In this document: positions 35,857 through 44,745 of the stretch, piece after piece
How the letters are laid out: each line of letters opens with the position of its first letter
Numbering within the stretch: the stretch's first letter is position 1
Assembly (NCBI RefSeq): GCF_002968835.1
Contig: NZ_PKQK01000001.1
Coordinates: 1,736,001-1,800,000 of the forward strand
From: Paenibacillus sp. PCH8
GTDB taxonomy: Bacteria; Bacillota; Bacilli; Paenibacillales; Paenibacillaceae
DNA: 64,000 bases
Reading direction: 5' to 3'
Translations under genes and position numbers: made by a program
Notes under the pieces: model-generated
Database searches by the model: none
Seen by the model: only the letters and a program-made list of their open reading frames with translations
What the model was told of the DNA's origin: nothing

Positions 35857-36858
35857 TTATTTCAACACATCCGAATGTTTCTTACCCCAGCTGTTCACGC
35901 CGTCATCCTCGATGATGGAGATGGCCGCGTCCGCGATGTCGGGATCGGTCATCAGCTTCTCCTGAATACGGAACTTGATGTCGTCTGCATCGGCAAGGCT
36001 GAGTCCTTTCGTCAGTTCAATCAGACCTTCCACGTGATAATAACGGCCTTCCTGAATGATACGCATCATCTGAATATCGGCAACGTGCGTATCTGCCAGA
36101 ATGGTCTGAGATACTTTGTCCTCAATATCCTGCGGAGCCGCTACACCGATCAATCCAATCATATTATCATAGCCGACACGGAAGGCCACAGCGATCATCA
36201 AGCATCCAATAATCGTCGTCACAATGCCATCAAGCAACGCAAAGTTGGTCAAGGCAATAACCACGACAGAGATCAACGCGAGCATGGCACCGAGTACAGC
36301 GACAACATCTTCGTAGAATACGAGACGGGTTGGTGGCGCAGCACGGCCTACATTTTTGATGGCAGCGGGTACCAAGGCAAATCCGGCAGCTTTAGGTGCG
36401 CGGGCTTCCTTGAGAATCTCCTTCATCGCTTTGATCAGGATGGCCCCATCAATTAGAATGTTCAAGATGAGCACACCGATGTTAATCCAGAGACCGCCAG
36501 AATGAGCGACAGGATGCTGAAGCAGGTGAATTCCCTCGTGAATCGTTTCATAGGCCATAATCGTAACGACGATAACGGCAATCATGCAGAAAATGTTGAT
36601 GACCCGTCCGAATCCGGTCGGGAAGCGGCGTGTAGGTTTTTTCTCGGACAGCACACTTCCGACAAAGACAAACCCTTGGTTAATGGCATCGGCGAGTGAA
36701 TGCATCGCTGAAGCGAACATGGCGCCACTGCCACTGAATAGGAAGGCTCCCCCTTTGCATACAGCAAGAACGGCATTACCTGCCATGGCTACGGCGGAAG
36801 ATGTGTTCCCTTTTTTGACGAGAGACATAAAGCTCTCAGACTTTGGTTGTTCAGCCAC
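35857..36858 (-). CDS. Cation diffusion facilitator (metal efflux) protein
   Basis: GTG 36858 follows GGGAGG. The protein is 333 residues with six predicted membrane helices. Helix 2 carries HSLADAINQG and helix 5 YEDVVAVLG, the positions of the CDF metal site, here with Asp/His and Asp residues. A cytoplasmic C-terminal domain follows from about residue 245. Such proteins exchange zinc, cobalt, iron or manganese for protons. The metal cannot be assigned from sequence. The upstream stretch to 37010 holds no gene. Confidence 0.88.
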   Translation of the reverse strand: MAEQPKSESFMSLVKKGNTSSAVAMAGNAVLAVCKGGAFLFSGSGAMFASAMHSLADAINQGFVFVGSVLSEKKPTRRFPTGFGRVINIFCMIAVIVVTIMAYETIHEGIHLLQHPVAHSGGLWINIGVLILNILIDGAILIKAMKEILKEARAPKAAGFALVPAAIKNVGRAAPPTRLVFYEDVVAVLGAMLALISVVVIALTNFALLDGIVTTIIGCLMIAVAFRVGYDNMIGLIGVAAPQDIEDKVSQTILADTHVADIQMMRIIQEGRYYHVEGLIELTKGLSLADADDIKFRIQEKLMTDPDIADAAISIIEDDGVNSWGKKHSDVLK

Positions 36859-37010
36859 TTCGAATGTTCCTCCCAGATCAATGTAATAGGTGTAGAAAAG
36901 GCAGTTTTATCTATACAGTTTGTGCATTTCCACTAAATGTTATTATAACCGCTTTGACATATCCCAGCATTATGCAAAAAAGTTCATATCATCAACTGGA
37001 TCACAGAGTG

Positions 37011-37218
37011 TAATCCGGGAAGAGTAAATCAGGGTTGGAGACATCAGCCATTCCATAGTCCATGGCCTCCATGCTTAGTATTCAATCGCCCCCATATCAC
37101 GTAAATTTCGATTGGATTGTTCCAAAAGCTCCGTAAACGTCCCAACAACAAATAAAGCATGAGCCACAGGAGAGGCCCTGTAGCCCACGCTATATTGTTC
37201 TTTATCACCCAAGTACAC
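37011..37218 (-). pseudogene. Possible small gene or gene remnant after the dioxygenase
   Basis: From GTG 37218 (AGAGGA four bases upstream) a 47-residue frame reads YLGDKEQYSVGYRASPVAHA and on to a stop at 37075. In the next frame the sequence continues coherently (MEAMDYGMADVSNPDLLFPD) to a stop at 37011. One base lost near 37077 would join them to about 69 residues. The composition looks coded, but the product is unrecognised. It may be a small protein, the tail of a lost gene, or chance. Confidence 0.35.
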
Positions 37219-37227
37219 AAGTCCTCT

Positions 37228-38001
37228 TTAGTCGAATTGCCAACAGGACAAGCTCAAGTTCCCGTATTGATAGGCTTTGAACAGGAGGGATGCCTGCTTA
37301 TTCTGATCTCCTGCACCCATGGCGAGCAACAGCGGTACAAAATGCTCCGGCGTAGGCACGGCGGCTTGAGCTGAAGGTGCCAGTGTATCATAGGAGAAGA
37401 GAGACTCTGTATCCCAACTCACCAGCTTGTCATGCAGCCAGTTATCGAACTCGGATGCCCAAGGGTCAACGCCGTTACTTTCCCAGTTCAATCGACGCAG
37501 GTTATGAACGGTTCCGCCGCTGCCAATCACGAGAATGTCTTGCTCACGCAAGGAAGTGAGCGCCTGTCCAACCTGATATTGCTGCTCACCTGTCAGATAG
37601 CGATTCACGGACAAGGCAACCACGGGAATATCCGCATCCGGGTAGAGCAGGCGAAGAACGACCCAGGCACCGTGATCCAGCCCGCGAGCGTCATCCATCT
37701 CTACCGGAATCCCGGCTTCCGTGAACAGACGCGCTACCTCGGCTGTTGTCTCGGCCTGTCCTTGAGCCGGGTATTTGATCTGATACAGTTCGGGTTGAAA
37801 ACCACCAAAGTCATAGATGGTCTCGTAATGGCCTGCCACGGAGGATACGAGCTGTGTTGTGGATTCCCAGTGAGCGGAGAACAATACAATCGCTTTGGGT
37901 TTGGGCAGTTCCTGTCCAAGTTTTTGCACAAACTCAGTGTACACATTCTCTTCCAATGCCAGTGACGGGGCACCGTGAGCAATAAACAGGGATGGCATCA
38001 T
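37228..38001 (-). CDS. Class III extradiol dioxygenase (LigB/DODA type)
   Basis: The start ATG overlaps the stop of the esterase gene (TAATG), so translation is coupled. The 257-residue protein has the LigB-fold metal residues: His9 in FIAHGAPSL, the SAHWES histidine, the GLDHGAWV histidine and the VIGSGGTVHNL histidine. Relatives open catechol rings or act as 4,5-DOPA dioxygenases; in Firmicutes some defend against quinones. The pairing with an MhqD-like esterase supports a quinone/catechol detoxification role, which is inference. Confidence 0.88.
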   Translation of the reverse strand: MMPSLFIAHGAPSLALEENVYTEFVQKLGQELPKPKAIVLFSAHWESTTQLVSSVAGHYETIYDFGGFQPELYQIKYPAQGQAETTAEVARLFTEAGIPVEMDDARGLDHGAWVVLRLLYPDADIPVVALSVNRYLTGEQQYQVGQALTSLREQDILVIGSGGTVHNLRRLNWESNGVDPWASEFDNWLHDKLVSWDTESLFSYDTLAPSAQAAVPTPEHFVPLLLAMGAGDQNKQASLLFKAYQYGNLSLSCWQFD

Positions 38002-38674
38002 TATGCATTCAGTCCTTTCGGGTCTTTGGTAGTCAGGTTCGCATCCGTCCGAAGCCAGTGTTGGAATTGTTGGTAGAGATCAGGGGTCACCTGGTGCCCG
38101 CCGTTGTAAGGTACATAGGTAACGTGATCGGTATGTCGACGGAAGTAATCGGCATTGTCTTCGCCCAGCTGGAGTGGGAATAGATGGTCCTGATCCCCAT
38201 GCGAGATGAAGACAGACAGATCCGGGTTGGGTTGTAGTGTGTACTCGTCTTTTACGAATTGCGGAATGTATCCACTCATGGCGACAATGCCTTTAATGGC
38301 ATCTCCCATGACCAACGCAAGGGTCATCGCCATAATGGCACCCTGGCTGAATCCAGCGATATAACGCCGTGTGGGATCAATCGCATAGGTGGAGGACAGT
38401 TCAACGATCAACTGTTGAAGTCCTTGAACGGAGGCATCATATAATTCACGAACAGGGTTGCCAATGCTTTTGATCTGAAAATAAGCATACCCCCGCCCTG
38501 AACGATCGATCCACGGATTGCGACAATAATAAATTCAGATTGCAGAGGCTCCATTAAACGAAGCATATCCTGTTCATCCGATCCCATGCCATGCAAGGCA
38601 AAAATCACTGGATAACGTTGATCTGGAGTGTAGTGAGACGGTAATCGAACTTCGTGTATATAGGAAGAATTCAT
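38001..38674 (-). pseudogene. Phospholipase/carboxylesterase (MhqD-like), frame broken at 38490-38494 (probable sequence error)
   Basis: ATG 38674 is eight bases after AGGTGG. The N-terminal half has FALHGMGSDEQD, the oxyanion-hole region. The second half has GFSQGAIMAM with the nucleophile Ser of GXSXG, and a C-terminal SHGDQDHLFP and GGHQV that supply Asp and His. The two halves lie in different frames. One extra C in the CCCCC run at 38490-38494 (G on the coding strand) restores GGGYAYFQIKSIGNPVRELYD between them. The repaired protein is about 224 residues. Related esterases in Bacillus belong to the MhqR quinone-response regulon. Confidence 0.85.
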
Positions 38675-38901
38675 AGAAAACACCACCTGTGGAGGATTGA
38701 GTTAAGTATATTTCGAACTATAAAGTTTACTAATATAAAATAAATATTCTTATTTATGAACAAAATTTATCATGATTTCATTGTAGGGTCAATACTTTTT
38801 TTGTATGATGAAAATATGTTGTGTATAAGAATATCTCGAATGTAAACAAGATCAGATCCACATCGTTTGATCCATATCTTATTTCCGAGGACGTGATCAG
38901 G

Positions 38902-39267
38902 ATGTTAAAAGGTATCGTGCCTATTCTGAGAATATTTGATGAAGACAAGGCCAGAGAGTTCTATCTTGAATATTTGGGTTTTCATTTGGATTGGGAACAT
39001 CGATTCGAGCAGGATATGCCCCTATATATGCAGGTGGCGCTTGATTCCATCGTCATTCATTTATCTGAACACCATGGGGACTGTACTCCGGGTGCTACAC
39101 TGCGGATAGAGACAGAGGATCTGGATGAGTTACGTGATATGCTTCTTCAGAAAAAATACAAACATGCGAGGCCTGGTATAGAGGAGACCCCCTGGAATTC
39201 AAGGGAAATGACCGTGACGGATCCATTCAGTAACCGGATTATTTTTGTAGAGACGTCCGCCGAATAG
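38902..39267 (+). CDS. Glyoxalase/VOC-superfamily protein
   Basis: ATG 38902 is the likely start (GAGGA eleven bases upstream); the frame is open to 38821. The 121-residue protein begins MLKGIVPILRIFDEDKAREF, typical of the bleomycin-resistance-like VOC family, with SIVIHLSEHHGD in the middle and SNRIIFVE at the end. A binding or small-molecule lyase role is possible. No metal site can be assigned firmly. Confidence 0.82.
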   Translation: MLKGIVPILRIFDEDKAREFYLEYLGFHLDWEHRFEQDMPLYMQVALDSIVIHLSEHHGDCTPGATLRIETEDLDELRDMLLQKKYKHARPGIEETPWNSREMTVTDPFSNRIIFVETSAE

Positions 39268-39307
39268 AGTTCAAACTTTGTTCTATTTAAAAGGGGAGGG
39301 ATGCCAG

Positions 39308-39856
39308 TTGGATATTGGCCTGGCTATTCGTACGATACGCAAGCAGAAACAGATTACCATCATGCAGATGTGTGAGGGTACCGGGTTATCCAAAGGTTTT
39401 ATCAGCAACGTGGAAAACAACAAAACGTCACCTTCCATTGCTACGCTTGAACGTATTGCGGAATATCTGGACGTGCCGTTGCCCTATTTGTTGCTGACAC
39501 CGGAGCAACGGATGAATGTGGTGCGCAAGCATGAGCGCAAGGAAACGACTGCTGGAAGTGGGCAGATCAAAGTGCAGCAGCTCACAGCCAAAGGCGCAAT
39601 GCGCATGTCGATTGTAGAGTTGCCACCAGGAGCATCGACCGGGGTTAGCAAACATACCGGGGAAGAGAGTCATCTCGTCATGCAGGGCAAGATTCGGGCA
39701 GAGCAAGGCGAGGATGTGGAGATTCTGGAAGCGGGTGATTCATTCAGCTGGAACGCGATTGTTCCCCATGAAGTGACCAATATTGGCGAGGAGCCCGCGT
39801 TGGTGCTGATTGCGGTGTCCAAGGAGCTGGATTTGGATCATCTATGGAATACCTAA
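39308..39856 (+). CDS. XRE-family regulator with C-terminal cupin domain
   Basis: TTG 39308 is eight bases after GGGAGG. Residues about 5-60 are an XRE helix-turn-helix (GLSKGFISNVENNKTSPSIA). Residues about 105-175 are a cupin barrel with GEESHLVMQGKIRAEQGED and NAIVPHEVTNIG. This domain pair is found in regulators such as PuuR and SinR-like cupin proteins, where the cupin senses a small molecule. The target genes are unknown. It shares a terminator with the converging SDR gene. Confidence 0.88.
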   Translation: MDIGLAIRTIRKQKQITIMQMCEGTGLSKGFISNVENNKTSPSIATLERIAEYLDVPLPYLLLTPEQRMNVVRKHERKETTAGSGQIKVQQLTAKGAMRMSIVELPPGASTGVSKHTGEESHLVMQGKIRAEQGEDVEILEAGDSFSWNAIVPHEVTNIGEEPALVLIAVSKELDLDHLWNT

Positions 39857-39884
39857 TAAAAGGTGGGGGCATCTGCCCCCACCT
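39854..39884. terminator. Terminator between XRE-cupin and SDR genes
   Basis: AGGTGGGGGCA and TGCCCCCACCT are perfect arms. The T-run (TTTTATT) is on the minus strand, so it mainly ends the SDR transcript. Confidence 0.82.
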
Positions 39885-39902
39885 CCATCTGACTCCTGCT
39901 GC

Positions 39903-40622
39903 TTATTGCGGATTGGTCGTCCAGATGCCTGCTGCTTTGACGAATACACGGTCGGACAGCTTGAGCGTCGCCAGGGCAAGTTCAGCTACATCTTCAGCTT
40001 GCATCATGCGATCTTCGTCTCCGATTTTCAATCCGGCGTTGGTCGCCAGCTCCGTATTGACTGTACTTGGTGTCAGCGCCGTTACACGAATGTTGGACTT
40101 GCGCACTTCCTGCATCAGGGATTCGGTCATGCCGAGCAATGCAAATTTGGAAGCACAGTAGGCCGAACCTGTAGCGAATCCACGCTCGCCCGCAGTCGAA
40201 GCGATATTGATAATACTGCCGCTGCTTTCCTTGATCATGCTTGGAAGGACAGCACGTGTGACGTAATATGTACCCATGACGTTGACATGCAGGATGCGTT
40301 CCCACTCTTCAGGTTCCATTTCCATGAATGAACCGAACTTTCCGATACCCGCATTATTAATGAGAATATCCACCGCACCGAGTTCCATCTCGATAGCTGC
40401 TACAGCGGCTTCTGCCTGTGTACGATCCGAGATGTCTGCGACCGCACTGGTTACTTTTACGCCATATTCCTGGCTGAGGGACTGTTGGAGAGTCGCCAGA
40501 TCGGAAGCGGTACGTGCAATAAGTCCGAGGTGCACGCCTTCCTTGGCAAGTGCTTCTGCAATGGCACGGCCAATACCTTTACCGGCACCCGTGATGATTG
40601 CTGTTTTATTTTTAAGTTCCAT
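39903..40622 (-). CDS. Short-chain dehydrogenase/reductase (FabG-like)
   Basis: ATG 40622 follows AAGGAGG by nine bases. The 239-residue protein has the nucleotide motif TGAGKGIG (residues 11-18), NNAG near residue 89 and the catalytic Ser with YCASK (Tyr and Lys). It most resembles 3-ketoacyl-ACP-reductase-like SDRs of Firmicutes. Being outside a fatty acid cluster, its substrate is open. Confidence 0.9.
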   Translation of the reverse strand: MELKNKTAIITGAGKGIGRAIAEALAKEGVHLGLIARTASDLATLQQSLSQEYGVKVTSAVADISDRTQAEAAVAAIEMELGAVDILINNAGIGKFGSFMEMEPEEWERILHVNVMGTYYVTRAVLPSMIKESSGSIINIASTAGERGFATGSAYCASKFALLGMTESLMQEVRKSNIRVTALTPSTVNTELATNAGLKIGDEDRMMQAEDVAELALATLKLSDRVFVKAAGIWTTNPQ

Positions 40623-40699
40623 GTGGGTAATTCCTCCTTAGAATTGGACTAGCCTTTGATTATACTATATTACCCACAGTTCGGATATTTGCTTCATTA

Positions 40700-41599
40700 C
40701 TATTTGGTGATCTCAATGCTGCCTGAAGAAGTCCGGGCCTTAATTAACTCCCGACTTATCATTGGGGATTCAGGTACATCGACATCTCCTGAGGTAGCCT
40801 TTGCATCATAGATTCCGTCAAAATCGGGCGCAGCCTGAATGTAAATATCTCCTGATGTTCCCTCTGCATGAATTGGGGCGGTATGCGACTGCTCAATATG
40901 GATGCTGCCCGAGGTGAAACCGACATCGGCTGCTCCGTTCAGTTGTGTAATTTCAATATCTCCTGATTGGATCTGACTGTTTACCTTTCCGACTACCCGA
41001 TCTGCGGAGAAGCTTCCGGATGTCTGTCTCACCGTCATATCTCCGTTAATGTTCGAAGCCGTGATGTCCCCGGAGGTCAGAGACAACGCAATACGTGGAA
41101 CTTTGATCTCCTCCAGACGAATGGAACCGGAGGTATTGTTCAGCTCAAGCAAGCTAGCGTTCAACCCCGTCAGATCCCAGTCACTTGACGAAGATTTCAG
41201 CTTAACCTCATTCAGTTGATAACTCTGCGGCAGCGCTACGGTGATGCTGGAGTCTTGATCATTCCAATAGAGGGTGAAAAATTGCAATGGTTCACGTTGG
41301 GTACGGGACAGTTGGAAGGTACCGTTGGACACAGTCGCCTGTTCAAAACTTTGAATGATGTCCTGATTCCACTTTCCGTCCACTTCGATATAAGTATTGG
41401 AGTCCGGGCTGACAACAAAATCAATATCCGCATTAAAGTTGCCATCCATCATAATGTTTTGCAATTCCCCAGCCTTGAAATCCCAACGCTTGGCGTAATC
41501 CTCTCGCTTGTCTCCGAACTGAACTCCGTATATGGATGTTCCAAGTAAACCAATACCGATACATATGATGGCCAAAGCAAGCCATTTCTTGGTACTCAT
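40700..41599 (-). CDS. DUF4097-type beta-helix membrane-anchored protein
   Basis: The start overlaps the end of the DUF1700 gene by four bases. A single N-terminal membrane helix (about residues 6-24) is followed by a repetitive beta region. Repeats of the form SGDIxxxxxxG and TSGSIxxxx (for example LTSGDITASNINGDM and TSGSIHIEQ) are typical of DUF4097. Such proteins occur with DUF1700 and PadR partners and may sense or organise the envelope. The function is unproven. Confidence 0.85.
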   Translation of the reverse strand: MSTKKWLALAIICIGIGLLGTSIYGVQFGDKREDYAKRWDFKAGELQNIMMDGNFNADIDFVVSPDSNTYIEVDGKWNQDIIQSFEQATVSNGTFQLSRTQREPLQFFTLYWNDQDSSITVALPQSYQLNEVKLKSSSSDWDLTGLNASLLELNNTSGSIRLEEIKVPRIALSLTSGDITASNINGDMTVRQTSGSFSADRVVGKVNSQIQSGDIEITQLNGAADVGFTSGSIHIEQSHTAPIHAEGTSGDIYIQAAPDFDGIYDAKATSGDVDVPESPMISRELIKARTSSGSIEITK

Positions 41600-42189
41600 A
41601 CAGAAGCATCTCCTTTAATGGCTCTTATATTCCATTTGATATATTGAAGTGTGACGATCTTGAAGGCTATAAAGACCCATTTCGATGCAATTACAAAAAG
41701 GATACCTACACCGAATGTACCAATGGCAACGAACAGTTCGGCTTTATCGAAATGACCCAGCAAGAGGAAGTCAACAGCAGCTGCGACAGGGGCCAATATC
41801 AGCAAGGACAGGCTGGCAATCGTAAGCCATACCGACCATAGGGACAGACCCAGTGGAATACCAAGCATTAAATTCAGAAACAAGAGTCCGATGGCGGTGA
41901 AGAAGTTCCGAGTAGCTCGGTTGCTATTCTTCAGTGGTTGCATCTCTCTGAACGTTGCTGCATAGAAGGGATCTGTACCAGGCATATGGGAATGATAACG
42001 TTCACCCAGTGCTTCCTGTGCAATTTCTTGCGGCTGACCCAGCTCACGGGCAATTTCCTCTTCAGGTGTGCCATCACGAATGCCAAGCTCGAAATGCTGA
42101 TCATAGTCTGCAAGCAGTTCAGCCCGTTCCAGCGGGTCCATCGGCCGTAAATGAATTTCCATGGCCTGCATAAATTGTTGTCTATTCAT
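41596..42189 (-). CDS. DUF1700-family membrane protein
   Basis: The start lies within the end of the padR gene. The N-terminal half is helical and soluble (FMQAMEIHLRPMDPLERAEL, then ELGQPQEIAQEAL, like DUF1700). The C-terminal half has four hydrophobic helices. The 197-residue length fits. It is the middle gene of padR-DUF1700-DUF4097. Confidence 0.87.
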   Translation of the reverse strand: MNRQQFMQAMEIHLRPMDPLERAELLADYDQHFELGIRDGTPEEEIARELGQPQEIAQEALGERYHSHMPGTDPFYAATFREMQPLKNSNRATRNFFTAIGLLFLNLMLGIPLGLSLWSVWLTIASLSLLILAPVAAAVDFLLLGHFDKAELFVAIGTFGVGILFVIASKWVFIAFKIVTLQYIKWNIRAIKGDASV

Positions 42190-42511
42190 TATGAGTTCCT
42201 TCCTCCATCAGATTTGCGACATTGCGCACAAAATCATTCCATTCCGTAGTCAGTGCCGCCATGTAGTCACGGCCTGTATCGGATAATTTGTAATATTTGC
42301 GTGGTGGTCCCTCGCTTGATTCTTGCAGGTATGTAGTGCAATATCCCTCATTCACAAGTCGACGGAGCAGGGGATACAGCGCGCCTTCAGCAACTTCAAT
42401 ATGTTTGGAGACCGCCTGAGCCAGTTCGTAGCCATAACGATCCTGGCGGTTAATTAATACCAGGACGCACAGCTCCAGCACTCCTTTTTTGAACTGGATA
42501 TTCACATTCAC
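42182..42511 (-). CDS. PadR-family transcriptional regulator
   Basis: GTG 42511 follows AGGAGG by seven bases. The 109-residue winged helix has GVLELCVLVLINRQDRYGYE and AEGALYPLLRRLVNEGY, both diagnostic of PadR, followed by RKYYKLSDTG. It probably represses its own operon. No clear ATGT-N8-ACAT operator was found upstream. Confidence 0.92.
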   Translation of the reverse strand: MNVNIQFKKGVLELCVLVLINRQDRYGYELAQAVSKHIEVAEGALYPLLRRLVNEGYCTTYLQESSEGPPRKYYKLSDTGRDYMAALTTEWNDFVRNVANLMEEGTHNE

Positions 42512-42730
42512 GCAGGTTCCTCCTCTATAGCTTTATCAATAACTAGTGTTCATTGTTCAGTAGTGGTAATTCCATCATAGCATTCAGTACTGTTTAATGC
42601 AAGGTAGTGAATTTATAATAGTTCCAGCTCACGAGTTGTCAGTACTGTGGTTGTGTTGACGCCATGGTCTTGGTGGATATTCCGATGAATGTTGTTGCTA
42701 CTGCTCTCAGCTATAATTCAGCATACGTAA

Positions 42731-42775
42731 AAACCGGATCGGTTACTTCCGTCTGGAGGCGGATTCCGATCCGGT
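42731..42775 (-). terminator. Terminator of the FAD/Rieske gene
   Basis: ACCGGATCGG and CCGATCCGGT pair over an inner imperfect stem. On the minus strand the hairpin is followed by TTTTT. Confidence 0.82.
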
Positions 42776-42834
42776 CTGAGAGATGAATTTTATAACCCGT
42801 TGCTTATCTGACGGTCTGCCATCTGTAAGACGAA

Positions 42835-44377
42835 TTACTCCTGTGCGTCGAGAACTTTAAGGTCTTCAACAGCAGGACCCTCAATTACATGACCTGCATA
42901 ATCGAAGCGGGAGCCATGGCAGGGGCAATCCCATGAACGCTCGCCCTCGTTCCACTCGACTTCGCAACCCAGATGGGTACAGGTGGTATCCACGAGAAAG
43001 AGTGTACCGCTGGTGTCCTTGTAGGCACCGGCTCGCTTGCCGTTATGACGAACGACGGCTCCTTCGTCTTCGCCAATATCGCTCACATGTTTATGCACGA
43101 TGCCTACTTTACCAGAGATTAATTCCTTCGCTACATTGACATTTTCCACAATAAAGTGCTTCATGCCAGGATCAGCCTTGAATCTTGCCGGATCGAAGAT
43201 AGCAGCATGAGGGTTGTCGCGTCCGATGATGCGATCCGCGAGAATGTGACCGGCCATCGTACCAGTGGTCATCCCCCATTTGGCAAATCCGGTCGCCACA
43301 TAGACACGTTCATGTCTTCCGGTAATCGGTCCAATGTAAGGCACTTTGTCAATGGAGATGAGATCCTGGGCTGACCAGCGAAACGGGATGTTGCGAATGC
43401 CGAAGGTCTCTGCTGCATACTTTTCCAGGCGCTCGTAATGTCCGAAGGTGCAGATGCCTTGTCCGGTTTTGTGATTTTCTCCCCGAAGAGAATTAATTCT
43501 TTGCCGTCATGGACAACTTTACGAAGGGAACGGGCAGGTTCGTCGTCAGAGATGTACATGCCACCCGCATAGGGTTTCTCAGGTTCGACCAATACGGCGT
43601 AGGAACGTTCGGCATGCAGCCGAGTGAAATAGAATCCGGGATCGTATACTGGAAAATGAGAAGCGACGACGACGTGCTCTGCGGTCACAGATGGGCCATC
43701 TCCATAGGTACGCACATGCAGGGAGGCATCTTCCTCCACATCCGTTACCGTTGTGTGCTCATAGACCTGTACCCCTTGCTTCACAGCGGAATCAAGCAAG
43801 TAGTGCAAGTAGGCCAATGGATCAAAGCGTGCCTGACCTGGCATGCGAATACCTGCTCTGGCCGGAATCGGAATAGGGAGCGGATCTACCCACTCACCAG
43901 GGATATTCAGCTTTCCATAGGCGGTCAGCTCGACCTCCAATTTCTTGATGTTTTCTTCCGACTGAATATAGACGTAGGCATCTTCCTCCGCCCACTGACA
44001 ATCGACCTGCTTCTCCTTGACCAGACTGCGCATCCAATGGGCGGCTTCCGCATTGCCTTCATAGTACATACGCGCTTGTTCATGTCCGAAGTGATGCATA
44101 ATCTCATCGAATATGACACCATGTTGTGCAGATACCTTGGCGGTGGTGTGACCCGTCGTGCCATCCAGAACTTTCCCGGCCTCCAGCACGACTACACGCA
44201 TACCTGTCTGTGCCAGCAAATAGGCGGTAGTAATTCCGGCAATGCCCGCACCAATGATGGCAACATCGGCGGTGATGTCTTCTGTCAGTTTCGGATAAGT
44301 ATCGAATTCATGCGTTGCTCGCCACAAAGATTGGGGAACCGGGGCAGGCCCGTCTTGGGCTGCAGGTTATCGCTCAT
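42835..44377 (-). pseudogene. FAD-dependent oxidoreductase with C-terminal Rieske domain, two frame breaks (probable sequence errors)
   Basis: ATG 44377 is seven bases after AAGGAGG. The frame is lost at the GGGG run 44333-44336 and again at the CCCC run 43481-43484. One more base at each restores PRFPQSLWRATHEFDTYPK and LFGGENHKTGQGICTFGHYE. The repaired protein of about 514 residues has an N-terminal FAD fold (ADVAIIGAGIAGITTAYLLA). Its C-terminal Rieske [2Fe-2S] site is CTHLGC and CPCHGSRF. It resembles YhfW-type proteins, whose electron partner is unknown. Both breaks lie in runs of one base, so the gene is probably intact in the organism. Confidence 0.87.
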
Positions 44378-44686
44378 TTTTCTTCCTCCTTGTTCTTCTT
44401 CAAACGTGTAATCCGGGCTGGCATTCAGCGCACGTCATTGTACTCCTATTCAGGATTACCAGACTGTGCCAGAAAAAAACGAGTCCATGCATATTTAGCA
44501 AAGGGATATTCACATTTTCCTGTGCTGAACCTCTGTTTTTTTTATTAGACATGCTATATGATAAGATTACCGAAATCGTTTTAGGTTTTGGGAAAAAGGT
44601 GGATTTATTTCTCGTAAACGTTGATTAAATGCGAATTTTTGAACTATTTAAAGAATAAATATATTCAGATTAACATCCTGTTTTTG

Positions 44687-44715
44687 TTGAAATATGTATT
44701 CGCTATCATTATACA
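44687..44715 (+). promoter_or_regulatory. Promoter of the GH3 gene
   Basis: TTGAAA (44687-44692), 17 bases, TATACA (44710-44715), about 30 bases before the start codon. Upstream from 44378 the region is AT-rich and otherwise empty of recognisable sites. Confidence 0.7.
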
Positions 44716-44745
44716 TCCATTACCGATAAACAAAGGAGATTCCTT

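Noticed and set aside
35719..36456. 245-residue plus-strand ORF
   Set aside because: It is antisense to the CDF transporter, and its start lies in the inverted-repeat region without a ribosome site.
43509..44411. 300-residue plus-strand ORF
   Set aside because: It is a shadow of the FAD/Rieske gene, which has a convincing protein sequence once its frame breaks are repaired.
44570..44590. cre-like CcpA site upstream of the GH3 gene
   Set aside because: It misses at least three key consensus positions and lies more than 100 bases from the likely promoter.
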